Below are positions 29,660 through 40,378 of a stretch of DNA of 64,000 bases, piece after piece. The stretch is from Symbiodinium natans. Lineage: Eukaryota > Sar > Dinophyceae > Suessiales > Symbiodiniaceae. The DNA lies in the NCBI GenBank assembly GCA_905221605.1, contig CAJNDS010000779.1:1252001-1316000 (forward strand). The letters run 5' to 3'. Each line of letters opens with the position of its first letter. Within the stretch, counting starts at the first letter, position 1. The notes beneath the pieces were generated by a model. The model was not told where the DNA came from and made no database searches. It saw only the letters and a program-made list of their open reading frames with translations. A program made the position numbers and the translations under genes.

Positions 29660-30391
29660 GTTTAGGGTGTAGGGTGGAGGGTTTAGGGTTTAGGGTTTAG
29701 GGTTAGGGTGGAAGGTTTAGGGTTTAGGGTTTCGGGTTTACGGTCTAGGGGGCTCTTCAACCCTGGGCCCGAAACCAAGAGGGCCCTTAAGCCCCCAAAA
29801 GACTCACAGAAGCAGATTCATGAGGGGCCTTTGTTTCGAACAGTTCCTTGGTGAGGAAGCACGACCCCACTGCACCGATCCAGCGTCAATCCTCTGTGCC
29901 TTCGTGTGAGAGGTGTTGTTGCGATGTCACAAGCAGAACCCCGGCCCCTGGCACTCAAACGAATCAGGACTGGCTGCGTCAGCCGATTGAGGCGCGATCC
30001 CAACCAAGCCTGAGCCCTGCAGCAACGCGCAGCTCCCGAAGCTTCGGGTTTAGGGTTTGGGATTTGGGGTTTTCCATGCTTAAAACGGGTTTTAGGGTTG
30101 CCGAGAAGAGGTGGCATGTGACTCCTGGAGTAGGGCTTGCAGGGCGTGGGACTTTGACGGCTTCAAGGGGCTGCAACACCTTACTCTGCAGGTGGTTAAG
30201 GGACAAGGGAGCTTACGCTTCAACAGGCTTGTGGCCCTAATTGAACCCTAGAAGCCTCTGAGACCCCAGAAGGTTCAGAAACCCTATAAACTTATAGAAG
30301 CCCTGCAAGTCTACCATCAGCCCAAGAAACCCTATCCTTCTACTACAGGCCCCGTAAAAACCTAGGCAACCCCCGGAAACCTCACCAGAAG

Positions 30392-30463
30392 GAGGCCGCC
30401 AGCATCGATGCGGACCCAGTCCTGAAGCCTTTCCTGATCAGCGCGAAGGTGGCGGATCGAAGG
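30392..30463 (+). CDS. Exon candidate
   Basis: After ACCAGAAG the frame reads EAASIDADPVLKPFLISA then KVADR. A GT donor (AAG then GTGGCG) at 30449 or a later end are both possible. Confidence 0.55.
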
Positions 30464-31259
30464 GGGGGAAATCCCTCGGGGCTATAACGGCTGTGATGTG
30501 GGTGGTTGCCAACACCATCATCCTTTTTGGGGTACCCTAAAAATTAGATGCCGTATTATAATAGGGATCCAACAAGGGACCATAATTTTGACAACCACCC
30601 ATGTAGAGGTTTTTTGGAAGTATCCTAAACCCATAAAACCCTATAAACCCTTTAAACATTATAAAAAAGCCCTGTAGATCCCACAATCCTACAAACCCTT
30701 TTTCAACCCGCTGCTAAAGCCTGTAAACCCTGAAAACCCTACGATGGACCCTATAAACCTTATGGACCCTGTAGACCCTCCGGAAATCCTGCCTCAGGAG
30801 GTCCCTGCCCCCCCTCCCCAAATCCATCCCAGACACTAGTTGGAAGCTACTGCTAGCGGCTAGCGGTGGTTCGGGGAATTGACCAAGCGACGAAGGGTTC
30901 ATGTTGATGCTTTTTGGGTTGCTTCCTGTTGTGTGTGTGTGTGTGTGTGTGCGCATCTGTTGGTACGGTACCCTTGCCCCAATACCGAAGCAAGATAGCA
31001 CAGAAACGACCAGGGCCACTCAAGGCGGGCAAACATACGAAGGTAGACTTGCCTAGAAAGGCGGGTGTTGGAAGGAACCCTGGTCGTCATCTGTGTGGGT
31101 TGCGTACCCGGAATCGCTTGACAGAAGTCCGAAACCCTGCCCTAAACCTAAACCCTAAACTCTAAACCCTAAACCCCAAACCCCAAACCCTAAACCCTAA
31201 ACCCTAAACACTAACCCTGAGCCGCCAAGGCACCGCATGTCCTGCCCCTGTGTCCGCAG

Positions 31260-31328
31260 CTGGTTCTGGCAGCACGGCTCATCTTCGCTGAGCTGCAGCT
31301 TCACCGGCTGAGGGGCAGCAAGGAGAGA
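31260..31328 (+). CDS. Exon candidate, 23 codons
   Basis: After TGTCCGCAG the frame reads LVLAARLIFAELQLHRLR then GSKER, ending at GTTTAGGG (GT donor). Phase 0 at both ends. Helical, amphipathic. Confidence 0.62.
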
Positions 31329-31664
31329 GTTTAGGGTTGAGGGTTTAGGGTTGAGGGTTGAGGGTCTCAGAGGGTATCGGCCCCGGTACGGGTGCAACCA
31401 AAGGGTTTGGGTGGTAACAATGTTTCTGGGTCGCCGCATGATGGAGCTGGAGGCATGCAGCCCATCTTGGCCAAAATGATAGGGGGTGATTCATGGACTT
31501 TTCGTGTCTTATGCTGAACTCCTCCGCAAGTATTGTGACAAAAGGACAGAAATCACTGGGCTTTGGAGTACTATACTTTAATACCTTTTTTGGTTCTGGG
31601 TTCCTACTATAGCTACTTATACCTAAGTATGTACTCCAAAGTAGGGTATTCATAAGGATGAGAG

Positions 31665-31776
31665 TCGAAGCCTGCTTCGAAGCGAAAGGACGACGTGCTT
31701 GCTGGCCTGATCCTGATTTCCAGGGAGGTGGTCGAGATGCTCTTCCTGCACATCAAGACGCTTGACTTCCCCAAGA
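31665..31776 (+). CDS. Exon candidate, 112 bp
   Basis: Begins just after a palindrome (31560-31660). The frame reads SKPASKRKDDVLAGLILI then SREVVEMLFLHIKTLDFP, ending at GTTTAGGG. Mostly helical; unknown product. Confidence 0.64.
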
Positions 31777-32311
31777 GTTTAGGGTTTAGGGTTGAGGACT
31801 GTTGTCGGCTCTGGGGGTAATTCTAGAACCATCAGGACATTTCATGGTAGTTTTGCGTGATGGAGGGCTTCCTGGTGGTGTTGTTCCTGGAGTATATGAT
31901 ATAGTGGGGGGGGGGGGGCTGCTCACATGTTTCCGAGGCTAAACCCTGAACCCGTGCTGTGGGAAGCATTCGAGTCAGGTTATTTCTTGGAGCGTGCCCC
32001 TGCATCTCTTTAGAGGTCTCACTTTTTGTGATTATTTGTGAATCTGTGAGGGTGAGAGTCCAAGTGCGACTTCCCCGACACAAGGATGAGGAAGACCCAT
32101 GAAGACCTTTACCGATTGAAGTTGCGGGTTGCGGGCTCCACGTTTACGGGGGGCCCGATCCTGTTTCAGGAAGCTCTGCGGCTGTTGTGGGTTTGGGTTA
32201 CGCTTTCAGGGGTCGGCGCATGCCACCCAAGTCCGATGCCCCTAAACCCTAAACCCTAAACCCTAAACCGTAAACCCGAAACCCTAAACCCTAAATACCC
32301 TAAACGCCCAG

Positions 32312-32424
32312 GATACAGGAGAAGCTGCCGGCCTTGCTCGAACATTACAGCACGGCAACGCTCTCCCACCGCACGTGGCAGCGCACGTTAGCGGCGTTGA
32401 GGACCTGGAGCCTCAGCCGTCACG
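32312..32424 (+). CDS. Exon candidate, 113 bp
   Basis: After CGCCCAG the frame reads IQEKLPALLEHYSTATLS then HRTWQRTLAALRTWSLSRH, ending at GTAGGTTTAGGG. CCCTAAA repeats left, TTTAGGG right. Helical-repeat-like composition. Confidence 0.66.
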
Positions 32425-32616
32425 GTAGGTTTAGGGTTTAGGGTTTAGGGTTTAGGGTTTAGGGTTTAGGGGTTAGGGTTTAGGGATTGCTTTAGAAAGG
32501 GCCATTTTGGTGTGTGTTGTGCTCGCAGGGAGGGCAAGGAACTCGAAATTTTGCCAGCCCGTAAAGAATCGACCCGGACGCATCTCCTCAAGACTCTTAA
32601 TTTTGCTTAGGACCCA

Positions 32617-32640
32617 CCCCCCCCCCCCCCCCCCCCCCCA
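32617..32640. repeat. C homopolymer, about 22 bases
   Basis: An uninterrupted C run ending CAG. Similar runs lie at 3609, 17407, 29107, 40783 and 56367. Confidence 0.9.
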
Positions 32641-33129
32641 GATGAAATTCTTCCGATTATAGGGGCAATTTAGGGACCATTCACGTCTTGCGGGTTCTGA
32701 AGCAAGTCGTAGTAGACTGCCGGGCTTCCATCAGGTTCACCTACAGAATCCGGCCGTACACCTTCGGGAGCGACAACAACTGTGCAGGGCAATGGTGCTT
32801 CTTCGAGCCCTGCGAGCCCTTCTGCCCAACTGAGCTCTGCTTTGATGCGCGCATCGACTGGGCGTCCAGGCAAAACATGCGTTGCACAGGGGCCTAGAGA
32901 GCACCCAACAACTTTCTCTACAAGTAGTTCAAGTGTAACTCCCCCCTTGCAAAGACCCTTAACCCAACCCCTCAACTACTCCCAGAGGGGGTGCTTTGAT
33001 ACTAGGTAGACCCTTGGGACATTTTTCGCTTTTTGGGCTTTAAGTATCCGAGTATGGTTTAGGGTTTAGGGTTTAGGGTTTAGGGTTTAGGGTTCAGGGT
33101 TCAGGGTTCAGGGTTAGCATGGCTCCTAG

Positions 33130-33197
33130 GTGGAAAACAGCTTCGACCACTACCTGACGGTGCTGCACAGAATCGTCTCGGCCAGGCGAGTGTTGAA
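33130..33197 (+). CDS. Exon candidate
   Basis: After GCTCCTAG the frame reads VENSFDHYLTVLHRIVSA then RRVL. An AA|GC donor like that of MFS exons 4 and 11 is possible at 33198. Confidence 0.58.
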
Positions 33198-34161
33198 GCC
33201 AAAAGGGGTGTTGGGGGGAAATCTGTTTTGGGTTTGGGGTTAAGGGACTATAGGGTTTAGGGTTTATAGTGTTTCTAGGGTTTCGGGACTATAGGGTCTA
33301 GGGTTTAGGGGAGGTTTAGGAGGCAGGTGGCTCGCCGCAGGTTGGGACTGAGGCTTCTTCTTGGCTTTTTCCGTGAGATGCAGTAGGCTTGGGTTTGGGT
33401 TTGGCATACCCAGGGTGGAGGGAAGACTCGAGCCCGAAACTCGAAATGAGTAGGGTTGTCTGGCTGCTTTTCGGGTTCTGGGGTTTAGGAACTTCCCGGC
33501 TCGTGAACAGCCCGGCAGCAACAAGGGGATTTAGGATTTAGAGGAGTGTCTTTCGTGGAGCTGTGAGGGTCGATCAGGATTGAGGTTGACCCCCAGATTC
33601 GCTTGAGCAGCTCCATGTGTTTCACAACCCCCATCCACCTCGACGTTTGGTTGGGTCATCGCGATGATGTCCGTGCTTCTGGCGGTCCCACTCCAGGGCT
33701 CTAGCATGGTGTAGGGTCAACCCTAAACCCTAAACCCTAAACCCTAAACCCTAAACCCTAAACCCTATTTTTGCTGGAGTACTCAGAAAGCGAGTCTATA
33801 CCCGAGTCCCACAGCGAGGCCGAGCGAGCCTGGAGTGCACTGGCCGTTTTATGCGCACGGCGGGACCGAAGTGCATGTGGCCCGGCCCAACCCTGCAACA
33901 TTCGTATTCGGATGCTACACGCAAGTCGTGCCGTTTGGGTTTTAGGGCTTCTAGGGTTCTATAGGGCTTGGGGTTTCCTTCCTGCTCGCATGTCGCGTTC
34001 AAGGAATTGCTTTTGTGTGTATTCTCCTCAAGTCTCCTAGTCCAGGTGTTACAAAGCAGGTTAAGGCGTCAAAAGAGAAACTGCTTAGATCCCTTCCCGC
34101 ACTCGAAGTGGTCAGAACCCAGAACCCTAAACCCTAAACCCTAAACCCTAAAAGAGAGCAG

Positions 34162-34244
34162 GTGAGTGATGGGCAGCGCATTGTTCCCATCTACGTGAGC
34201 ACTTCGCAGGCATCCCTGGATGGCGGGGTGCACCTCGCCGCTGA
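34162..34244 (+). CDS. Exon candidate
   Basis: After GAGAGCAG the frame reads VSDGQRIVPIYVSTSQAS then LDGGVHLAA. A GT donor at 34245 is possible. CCCTAAA repeats lie upstream. Confidence 0.55.
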
Positions 34245-34924
34245 GTTTTTGCTCCTTCTTTCGGTTTCGGACGTGCAAGATCTGGTTTTTTCTTTTCAGC
34301 CCAAGAGACCCCTAAACCCTAAACGCGAAAATAAAGCCCTCTCAACTTCTACTGTTTTTGCTTCAGAACACCGAAAACGAGAAGATAGTCTTTTTTTTTG
34401 GGGGGGGGGGGGGGGTTCTCATAAGCTTTCCTTTCCCTGTTGAGCTGAAGGTATCTGGAATATGGCTGCGATCGCTCCCTGGTGAAATCATACCCGCCAC
34501 CTCACGAAGCGGCCCTGGGTCCCCAAAGCCTCATCCAGGCAATTAGGCCCTTCGGACATGTCACACATTCCCGTACTGACTTTAAGAGGATCATACTTGG
34601 GATTGGTTTTTTTTTTTTTTTTTTTTTTTTCCGAGGTCTTGTAAGGGCCACGCTTGCAATTTGCTGGAAGGGCGCCGAAGCGCAGAGCATGTGATGCGAG
34701 AGTCTTCAGAGTTTTTTGGAGCCAGGCTTCGGCCAGCAACCTCCACCCAACAAGGCCAGAATCTATCCCCCAAAACACTCCCCAAACCCATTTTTTACAT
34801 CCTGTGCAGATTCGTTGTGACAGTATACCCTTTATATAAGAATCTCAGGCATGTGCTGAAGAGACATAGGTTTTGGGGTGCTGAAGTAAAACGCCCAAGG
34901 CGAACCCCCGCCCGCCTGGCCTGA

Positions 34925-34980
34925 CGCACTGGAGCGCAGCTTTCACGTGACCCTCACGGCCACCCGGCCGAAAGAAGCCC
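34925..34980 (+). CDS. Weak exon candidate
   Basis: The frame reads ALERSFHVTLTATRPKEAQP. It is followed by the 35-kb minisatellite. No clear splice sites. Confidence 0.3.
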
Positions 34981-34999
34981 AACCCAAATAAGCACCTAA

Positions 35000-35268
35000 A
35001 GACCCCTCGAAACCCTACTGGGTTTCCTACAGGGTTTCAAATAACACCCCTTCCCTTAAAGACCTACGGGGTTTCAGATACACCCCCATAACAACCCTTG
35101 AAAGCCCTACAGGGTTTCAGATAAACCCCCAAACGCCCCTTAAAGCCCTCAGGGTTTCAGATAACACCCCTACAAACTCCTGAAAGCCCTGCAGGCCCTG
35201 AAAGCTTTACAGGGTTTCAGATACACCCCTCAGAAGCCCTTAAAAGCCCTACAGGGTTTGAGAGCCTG
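35000..35268. repeat. Minisatellite of about 55 bp units
   Basis: Five or six units containing AAAGCCCTACAGGGTTTCAG then ATAACACCCC, varying in length. Confidence 0.82.
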
Positions 35269-35730
35269 GGTCGAAATTTCTTCTGTGAGGGCCAGAGCTT
35301 GGTGGGTGAAGCTTGCGACTCAAGGGTTCACCTTAGGGTAGCCACATGGTGCCTGATTGTGGTCCCTTACCTTCCGGGTTTAGGGTTTAGGGTTTAGGGT
35401 TTAGGGTTTAGGGTGTAGGGTGTAGGGTGTAGGGTTTAGGGAATGATTCTGAAGTCTGGGCCCTTGGGGGCTTTACAGGGGGTATATAACGGGTCCCCAA
35501 TGAAGGAATATGGGACCCTGTAGCTACCCGCAAAGAGTTCAATGATGGCGTCAATGCCTCACGTGTTTCAGGTTGGCCCTAGCTGGAGAACCCCAAGACC
35601 TACTTTTTGTGAAGGTTACCTAAGAATCCTCGAAGGGGTGTAATAATAATAAGAGCGTGTGGGTTCTTAAGGCAAACCGTAAAACCGTCTAGACCCGAAG
35701 CCCGCCCGAATTCTGGCGGCAGCTTTTCAG

Positions 35731-35875
35731 GTTGGCTGCCTTGCCATGCGCATAGCGATGGAGCTCTTGTGCGCGGCCGCGGATGCCAACATTCTGGAGA
35801 TTGGTCGATCGATGGCACGGATGACCCTGGCGGCGGTGATGGCCACAATCTCAGCCGATTGTCCGTACCTCAGGG
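35731..35875 (+). CDS. Exon candidate, 145 bp, helical
   Basis: After AGCTTTTCAG the frame reads VGCLAMRIAMELLCAAAD then ANILEIGRSMARMTLAAV and MATISADCPYL; a GT donor (GTAGCAGG) follows. A good polypyrimidine acceptor and strong coding character. Confidence 0.66.
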
Positions 35876-36266
35876 GTAGCAGGAAAGGCATTGGGTCTCG
35901 GATGGGCTGATCCAGTTTGGAGGCCTGAAAGGGTTTGGTTTCCCGGTCCTGGAATTTGGACACCTCTGTCATTCCGTCGCCTCATCCTGAACTGAAGGTG
36001 ATGACTCCTGGACATTGTTCTTCCGACCTGCAACTCTCTGGCACTTCGTGTCCATAGCACACGACACTGCCGAGCGCATCCCACTGGCAGAAGGAGCAGG
36101 AGCAAAGGAACGCGCCGACTCTCAGAAGCTTGCCCGTAGCTGGTACCTTGGCAGGCAATTGGCAGGGTTTTTGGTGGCGTCCATGGTTGGGTGATTGGCG
36201 TGGTGTACTGTAGTTCTTTACCCTAAACCCTAAGCCCTAAACCCTAAGCCCTGAACCCCTGGGCAG

Positions 36267-36422
36267 CTGAGGTTTTCCACGGCCTGGGCGAGGGCCTCGG
36301 AACGCAGCTCCCTGAAATGGGATGGGCCCGAGCTGGCGGTGTGTCCGGTGCAGCTGGAGCATGGAGCCACGCTCAACTGCCATGGCCTGGCACTGTCCTC
36401 AGCCAACCGCTACCGAGTACCT
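36267..36422 (+). CDS. Exon before a family-D intron
   Basis: After GGGCAG the frame reads LRFSTAWARASERSSLKW then DGPELAVCPVQLEHGATL and NCHGLALSSANRYRVP, 52 codons. It ends CCT before GAGTGAGTACAC, which is the start of a family-D palindrome. A different frame is also open in the first half. Confidence 0.64.
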
Positions 36423-36537
36423 GAGTGAGTACACTTTACACTTTTTGGGGGCTACTAGAATCCCCTATAGAACTCATCCTCTTTTTAGAACTCAAAGCGT
36501 GCACTTTTTTTGGGGGCTTATGAGCTCAGCAACTAAG
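36423..36537 (+). mobile_element. Family-D element that forms a whole intron
   Basis: GAGTGAGTACACTTTACACT to GCTCAGCAACTAAG. It fills the gap between two open segments in phase (RVP and AMC), so the intron and the element share the same ends (GA...AG). Confidence 0.65.
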
Positions 36538-36558
36538 GCTATGTGCAGATCCGGCGGG
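36538..36558 (+). CDS. Possible 21-bp micro-exon
   Basis: Directly after a family-D element ending CAACTAAG, the frame reads AMCRSGG, with a GC donor that keeps phase 0 with flanking exons. Very short, so tentative. Confidence 0.35.
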
Positions 36559-36677
36559 GCTTTCTGAGATCCTGCATGAGCGCGCTCCTTGGATGGACTC
36601 AGCCACCCGTATCCTAGATGGGTTTAGGGTTGTTTAGGGTTTAGGGCCTTTAGGGTTTAGGGTTTTTAGGGTTACAG

Positions 36678-36773
36678 ATCTCAGAAGCCAGGCTGAGATA
36701 CGGCTTCGAGGCGACGGGGCAACGCGCGGGATGCAAACGGCGAACCCTGGTCATGCTGCCCCACGCAGACCCT
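36678..36773 (+). CDS. Exon before a complete family-D intron
   Basis: After GGGTTACAG the frame reads ISEARLRYGFEATGQRAG then CKRRTLVMLPHADP, 32 codons, ending CCT before GAGTAGCTGAG (GA donor). Phase 0. Confidence 0.68.
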
Positions 36774-36876
36774 GAGTAGCTGAGTGAGTACGCCTTTAGG
36801 CTTTTTGGGAGACTAGAATCCCCTATAGAACTGAAAGTGTACACTTTGTGTGGGGCTTGTGAACTCAGCAACTAAG
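36774..36876 (+). mobile_element. Family-D element that forms a whole 103-bp intron
   Basis: GAGTAGCTGAGTGAGTACGC to GAACTCAGCAACTAAG. Exons on both sides end and start in phase 0 exactly at the element limits. Best case here of an element being an intron. Confidence 0.75.
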
Positions 36877-36924
36877 GACCTGGTGGGCCACCTGATCAAT
36901 GGTGTGCAGTGGTTCCTGGCGCTG
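36877..36924 (+). CDS. Exon after a complete family-D intron
   Basis: Starts immediately after the element end CAACTAAG and reads DLVGHLINGVQWFLAL, phase 0, followed by GTGAGGGCC. With the previous exon it joins as HADP-DLVGHL once the 103-bp element is removed. Confidence 0.66.
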
Positions 36925-37436
36925 GTGAGGGCCATTTTCCAGGACTCTAATTGGCCAGTCGGCTCTTCTGCAGGAAGCCCCCTGAACTCTAATGCATTGG
37001 CCTGACACCGGGCACAAGGTGAAGCTTTCAAGATTGCCTCATCTGGAGCACTTGCACTTGTACTTGTCGGTGCGAACTGCGTGTAAACCTGATCCAGGAT
37101 CAGAGATCGCGATCCAACGTCACGTTGGCGGTGATCGATCATGGATGGATTTCTGAAGGCTCCTCTATCATGTCAGTTTAAAGTCTTTCAGTGGCTGACA
37201 ACTGCACAGGTTGGTAGGTTGAAGATTATTAGACAAATCGCTTGCACCTACTACCTCCTCTATCCAAAAGGCTACCCCGTCCCCTTCCGAATTGAGATCC
37301 GATGCCAGCTCATTGTTCCTGGGTCTGGGCTCGGTATGTCTGTAAATCCACCCCCCCCCCCCCCCCCAAACCCTAAACCCTAAACCCTCAACCCTAAACG
37401 CTAAACCCTAAACCCTAAAAGCTCTTTTTGTGAAAG

Positions 37437-37534
37437 ATGACGACCTTAGGATTGGGTCCGGCGCGCTTCGCCACCTCCCACTACGAGTCGCGAGCCAAGC
37501 CGGGGCTTTTTTTGAAGTTGCTGCCTGGCCCAGA
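37437..37534 (+). CDS. Exon candidate, possibly a start exon
   Basis: ATG after GTGAAAG opens TTLGLGPARFATSHYESR then AKPGLFLKLLPGP, ending at GT of GTTTGGGG. CCCTAAA repeats left and a TTTAGGG block right. A second frame is open too. It could be a first exon or an internal one. Confidence 0.5.
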
Positions 37535-37944
37535 GTTTGGGGTTTAGGGTTTAGGGTTTGGGGTTTAGGGTTTAGGGTTTAGGGTTTAGAGGGCCTGCTT
37601 GGGGTTTAGGGTTAGGGCTTCAGGGGCCTTCCAGGGGCTGCAGGGCGGGCACTTGTCGGGCGATGGGCTCATGTGAAAGGCTTGGGGTTTGGCCCGACTC
37701 CCTTCCTTCGGCCAGCTTTGCGGGAGTGAAACAAATTGGGGGTATTGGGGGTTAGTTAGGGTTGAGGGTGTAGGGTTTAGGGTTTAGGATAAGAAAGGGC
37801 CCTGAACAAAAAAGACCCCAAAGAGTCGGATCCCCTTAGACTAAGGACCCCCAATAAGGTACCCCGAACCCCAAAACCCTAAACCCTAAATTCAATAACC
37901 CCAAGCCCTAAACCCTGTACCGCCAGTTCCCTGCAGAGTGTCCG

Positions 37945-37992
37945 AGAGGTCAGCTAAGCGGGTGGCAAAAAAAACCCCTAAACCCTAAACCC
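37945..37992. repeat. Recurrent GCGGGTGGCAA motif joined to CCCTAAA
   Basis: CAGCTAAGCGGGTGGCAAAA followed by CCCCTAAACCC. Similar joins occur at 8066, 47190 and 63448, and the motif without clear heptamers at 18853 and 41170. Confidence 0.7.
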
Positions 37993-38031
37993 CCTAGTGT
38001 CCTTAAGCCCCCCAAATATCGAAGGCTCCAG

Positions 38032-38086
38032 GATCTGTCTGACGAGCCGGTGCTGTTCTTGAGCCAGCCACTGCTCCGCAACTCAG
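38032..38086 (+). CDS. Exon candidate, GC donor
   Basis: After GGCTCCAG the frame reads DLSDEPVLFLSQPLLRNS, followed by GCTTTTGAG (GC donor). The frame is open further upstream (KPPKYRRLQ), so the exon may start earlier. Confidence 0.52.
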
Positions 38087-38522
38087 GCTTTTGAGAGGTT
38101 TAGGGTTTAGGGTTTAGGGTTTAGGGTTTAGGGTTTAGGGTTTAGGGTCAGGATCTCTGAGGTGTGGACGTCGGGGGATGTGGGTGCCCTAAAGCTGTCT
38201 ACTTCATACCCAAGCCCCGGCCGCCAAATTCGCACGATCCTCGGAATCTACAATTTGCTTAAGAACCCTCCAAAAACTGAAAGATAACAACTATATTACC
38301 ATTCTTAAGCCACGAACTTCTTCGTGTGTAGGACACTGTAGGATTGAGGGCGTCGCATGGGGCGGCACGGGACCGGAAGCAGAAGAGTAAGGTTCAACAC
38401 GTATTATATAACCCCAACCCCCTACAGCTTTTAGATTTATTGTCAAGTGTTTGGCGCGAGAGCTAAAAGTACCGTAGGGTTTAGGGTTTAGAGTTTAGGG
38501 CTTATTGTCTTGGTCTGGCCAG

Positions 38523-38595
38523 GTTGGTGCAGGACGCGGGGGCGTCCTGCACGTCGGTGTGTTTCACGCGGGCCGTGCCCTGGACTTTCCAAGAG
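38523..38595 (+). CDS. Exon candidate, GT donor
   Basis: After CTGGCCAG the frame reads LVQDAGASCTSVCFTRAV then PWTFQE, followed by GTTAGCTC. Another frame is open. No family claimed. Confidence 0.48.
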
Positions 38596-38969
38596 GTTAG
38601 CTCAAGTTCCTTGAGTCACTGTAGTAGTATTTAGTTCCACTGAAACTTGTTTACCCGGAGTGCGTGGGCTTTGGATTCAGCAGGGGTGAGGCTTCCCATG
38701 AGCGAAGCGGCAGCAGACCGCTTGTTCATATTCACAAGCCCGCAGCACTACCTATGTTGCATGTCTTATTGGAGGCTGGCGGGCTCCCTAAACCCTAAGC
38801 CCTCAACCCAACAAAGGAAGCACCGTAACTCCGAATCCGAAGCCTTAAACCCTATAACCCTAGTTGAGACCCTTGCGTATGCCGTTGCGCTTGCCTGCTG
38901 GTGACCACCAGTCACGCCCGAAACTTTAGTCAGAAGTGGGTTCCGGCCCTATAAAGCCAAAAGCAACTT

Positions 38970-39142
38970 CAAACTCAGTAGCTGAGTAGGTAAGCTTGCA
39001 CCAATTGGTAGCTGAGTAGGTAACCTTTAACCGCTTAGTAGCTGAGTATCTAACCTTTCACCTTTTGGGGTATATACAATCCTACCGACCCTCATTGGAA
39101 GGTTGGCCTTGTTTGGCCCGGGGTAGATACTCAGCAGCTAGA
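38970..39142. mobile_element. Family-D element with triplicated left end
   Basis: GTAGCTGAGTAGGTAA occurs three times at 38979-39055, then CACCTTTTGGGGTATATAC and a right arm GGTAGATACTCAGCAGCTAG. Confidence 0.68.
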
Positions 39143-39405
39143 CAAACCCTAAACGATCTAGAGGAGGCACTACACTCTCTCCAGGGCACAGTGTGTTCGC
39201 GCAATGTTTCAGGGCTGTTGTTGTCAGAACAAACCATAAACCCCAAACCCCAAACACTAAACCCTAAACCCTGGGTGGCAATAAACCCTAAACCCTAAGC
39301 CCTAAACCCTAAAACCCTAAACCCTAAACCCGAAAACCTATGCTTTTTCGGGGGAGCTTACTGGGATTTTTGAGCAGGCCCCAGCTTCCTAGTGCGGGCG
39401 CCCAG

Positions 39406-39483
39406 GTATGGGGCTTCCCGCAGCTTCACGCACACTCGCTGGAGCACCTGGAGCATCGGCCGGGCGTGGCAGTCTATAAAGAG
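39406..39483 (+). CDS. Exon candidate, 26 codons, GC donor
   Basis: After GCGCCCAG the frame reads VWGFPQLHAHSLEHLEHR then PGVAVYKE, phase 0 at both ends, ending GAG before GCCTGATG. A family-B palindrome begins a few bases into the intron. Confidence 0.58.
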
Positions 39484-39490
39484 GCCTGAT

Positions 39491-39592
39491 GGGGGTTTAC
39501 GAATAAGGGGGTGCCTTCTTGGGGTCCTTATTCTAAGGGAATCCTACTATTTGGGTGTCTATATTAGGGGTCCCTCATGTTCGTAAACCCCC
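39491..39592. mobile_element. Family-B element next to an exon
   Basis: GGGGGTTTACGAATAAGGGG pairs with CATGTTCGTAAACCCCCC. It starts about 8 bases after the GC donor at 39484. Confidence 0.75.
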
Positions 39593-40089
39593 CTGATGAA
39601 CGTAGTTTTGTTTGTTTTGCTGGCAGCGTTTTGGGCTGGGTCTGGGTCTTCTTCAAACCCTCACGAGAGGGTGATCTCCGAAAGCTCCATTATGCGAAGC
39701 AACCAACAATTCTTCATTTTCTGAAATCGGGCTCCAAACAGACCGTAATCTTGATTACGTTCATCTGAGAGGCCCCAGAGCTGATAGTCTCCGTTGCACT
39801 TTGATGAATCATGAACCCGTGCAGCCAAGGCCCTCATATGGGTTCAGATGTTATAGGAGTTCATAAGAGTGGACCAAGAACCGTCCCAACCCCCCTTCAT
39901 GCAAGCAAGCTCAGATGCTGCAAGCCGAAAGTGGTTGAACCAGGAAGCCCTAAAACCCCCTCAAACATTCTGAGACGAGAGGCCATGCTGTTCTGGAAGG
40001 GTGCCAGCGTTTCACTCCAGCGAGCTTTGTCGACTGACGCATGGTTGCAAGCCTCGAGTTTTTTTTCGGAGACCCTCAAAGTCTGAGGG

Positions 40090-40205
40090 ACCCAGGGTCG
40101 GCCCTTATTCCCCTTCTTTTTGGGGTTAAGGTTCCGTATAAAAGCCCTTAGGCCAAAAAAGGGGCGCCCTGTTATTCCTCGGTCTTGGGTTCCTCCGAGA
40201 CCCTT
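40090..40205. mobile_element. Family-F-like element
   Basis: CGGCCCTTATTCCCC at the left, GGGCGCCCTGTTATTCC at the right, with GTTAAGGTTCCGTATAAAAG as core. Confidence 0.5.
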
Positions 40206-40234
40206 CAACCTCTGAGTGATTCTTTCGTGACGTT

Positions 40235-40378
40235 AATTTAGAGGTCGGATGAATTACTATAATGGTATTCCCTTATTGCCCCTGTTTAATTTCTGCCTAA
40301 TCCCCCCCCCCCCCCCCCAAAAAAAAAATCTAATAATTATTAACACCCCCCCCTACATTACACGGAGCACTTTTATAA
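40235..40378. mobile_element. Family-H element with a C-A run in its loop
   Basis: TTAGAGGTCGGATGAATTAC, ATTCCCTTATTGCCCC, then C15 and A10, then TCTAATAATTATTAACAC. Confidence 0.6.

Noticed and set aside
38523-38595. tRNA-dihydrouridine synthase from LVQDAGAS
   Set aside because: A short similarity to a common barrel-enzyme stretch; the following residues do not fit and another frame is open.
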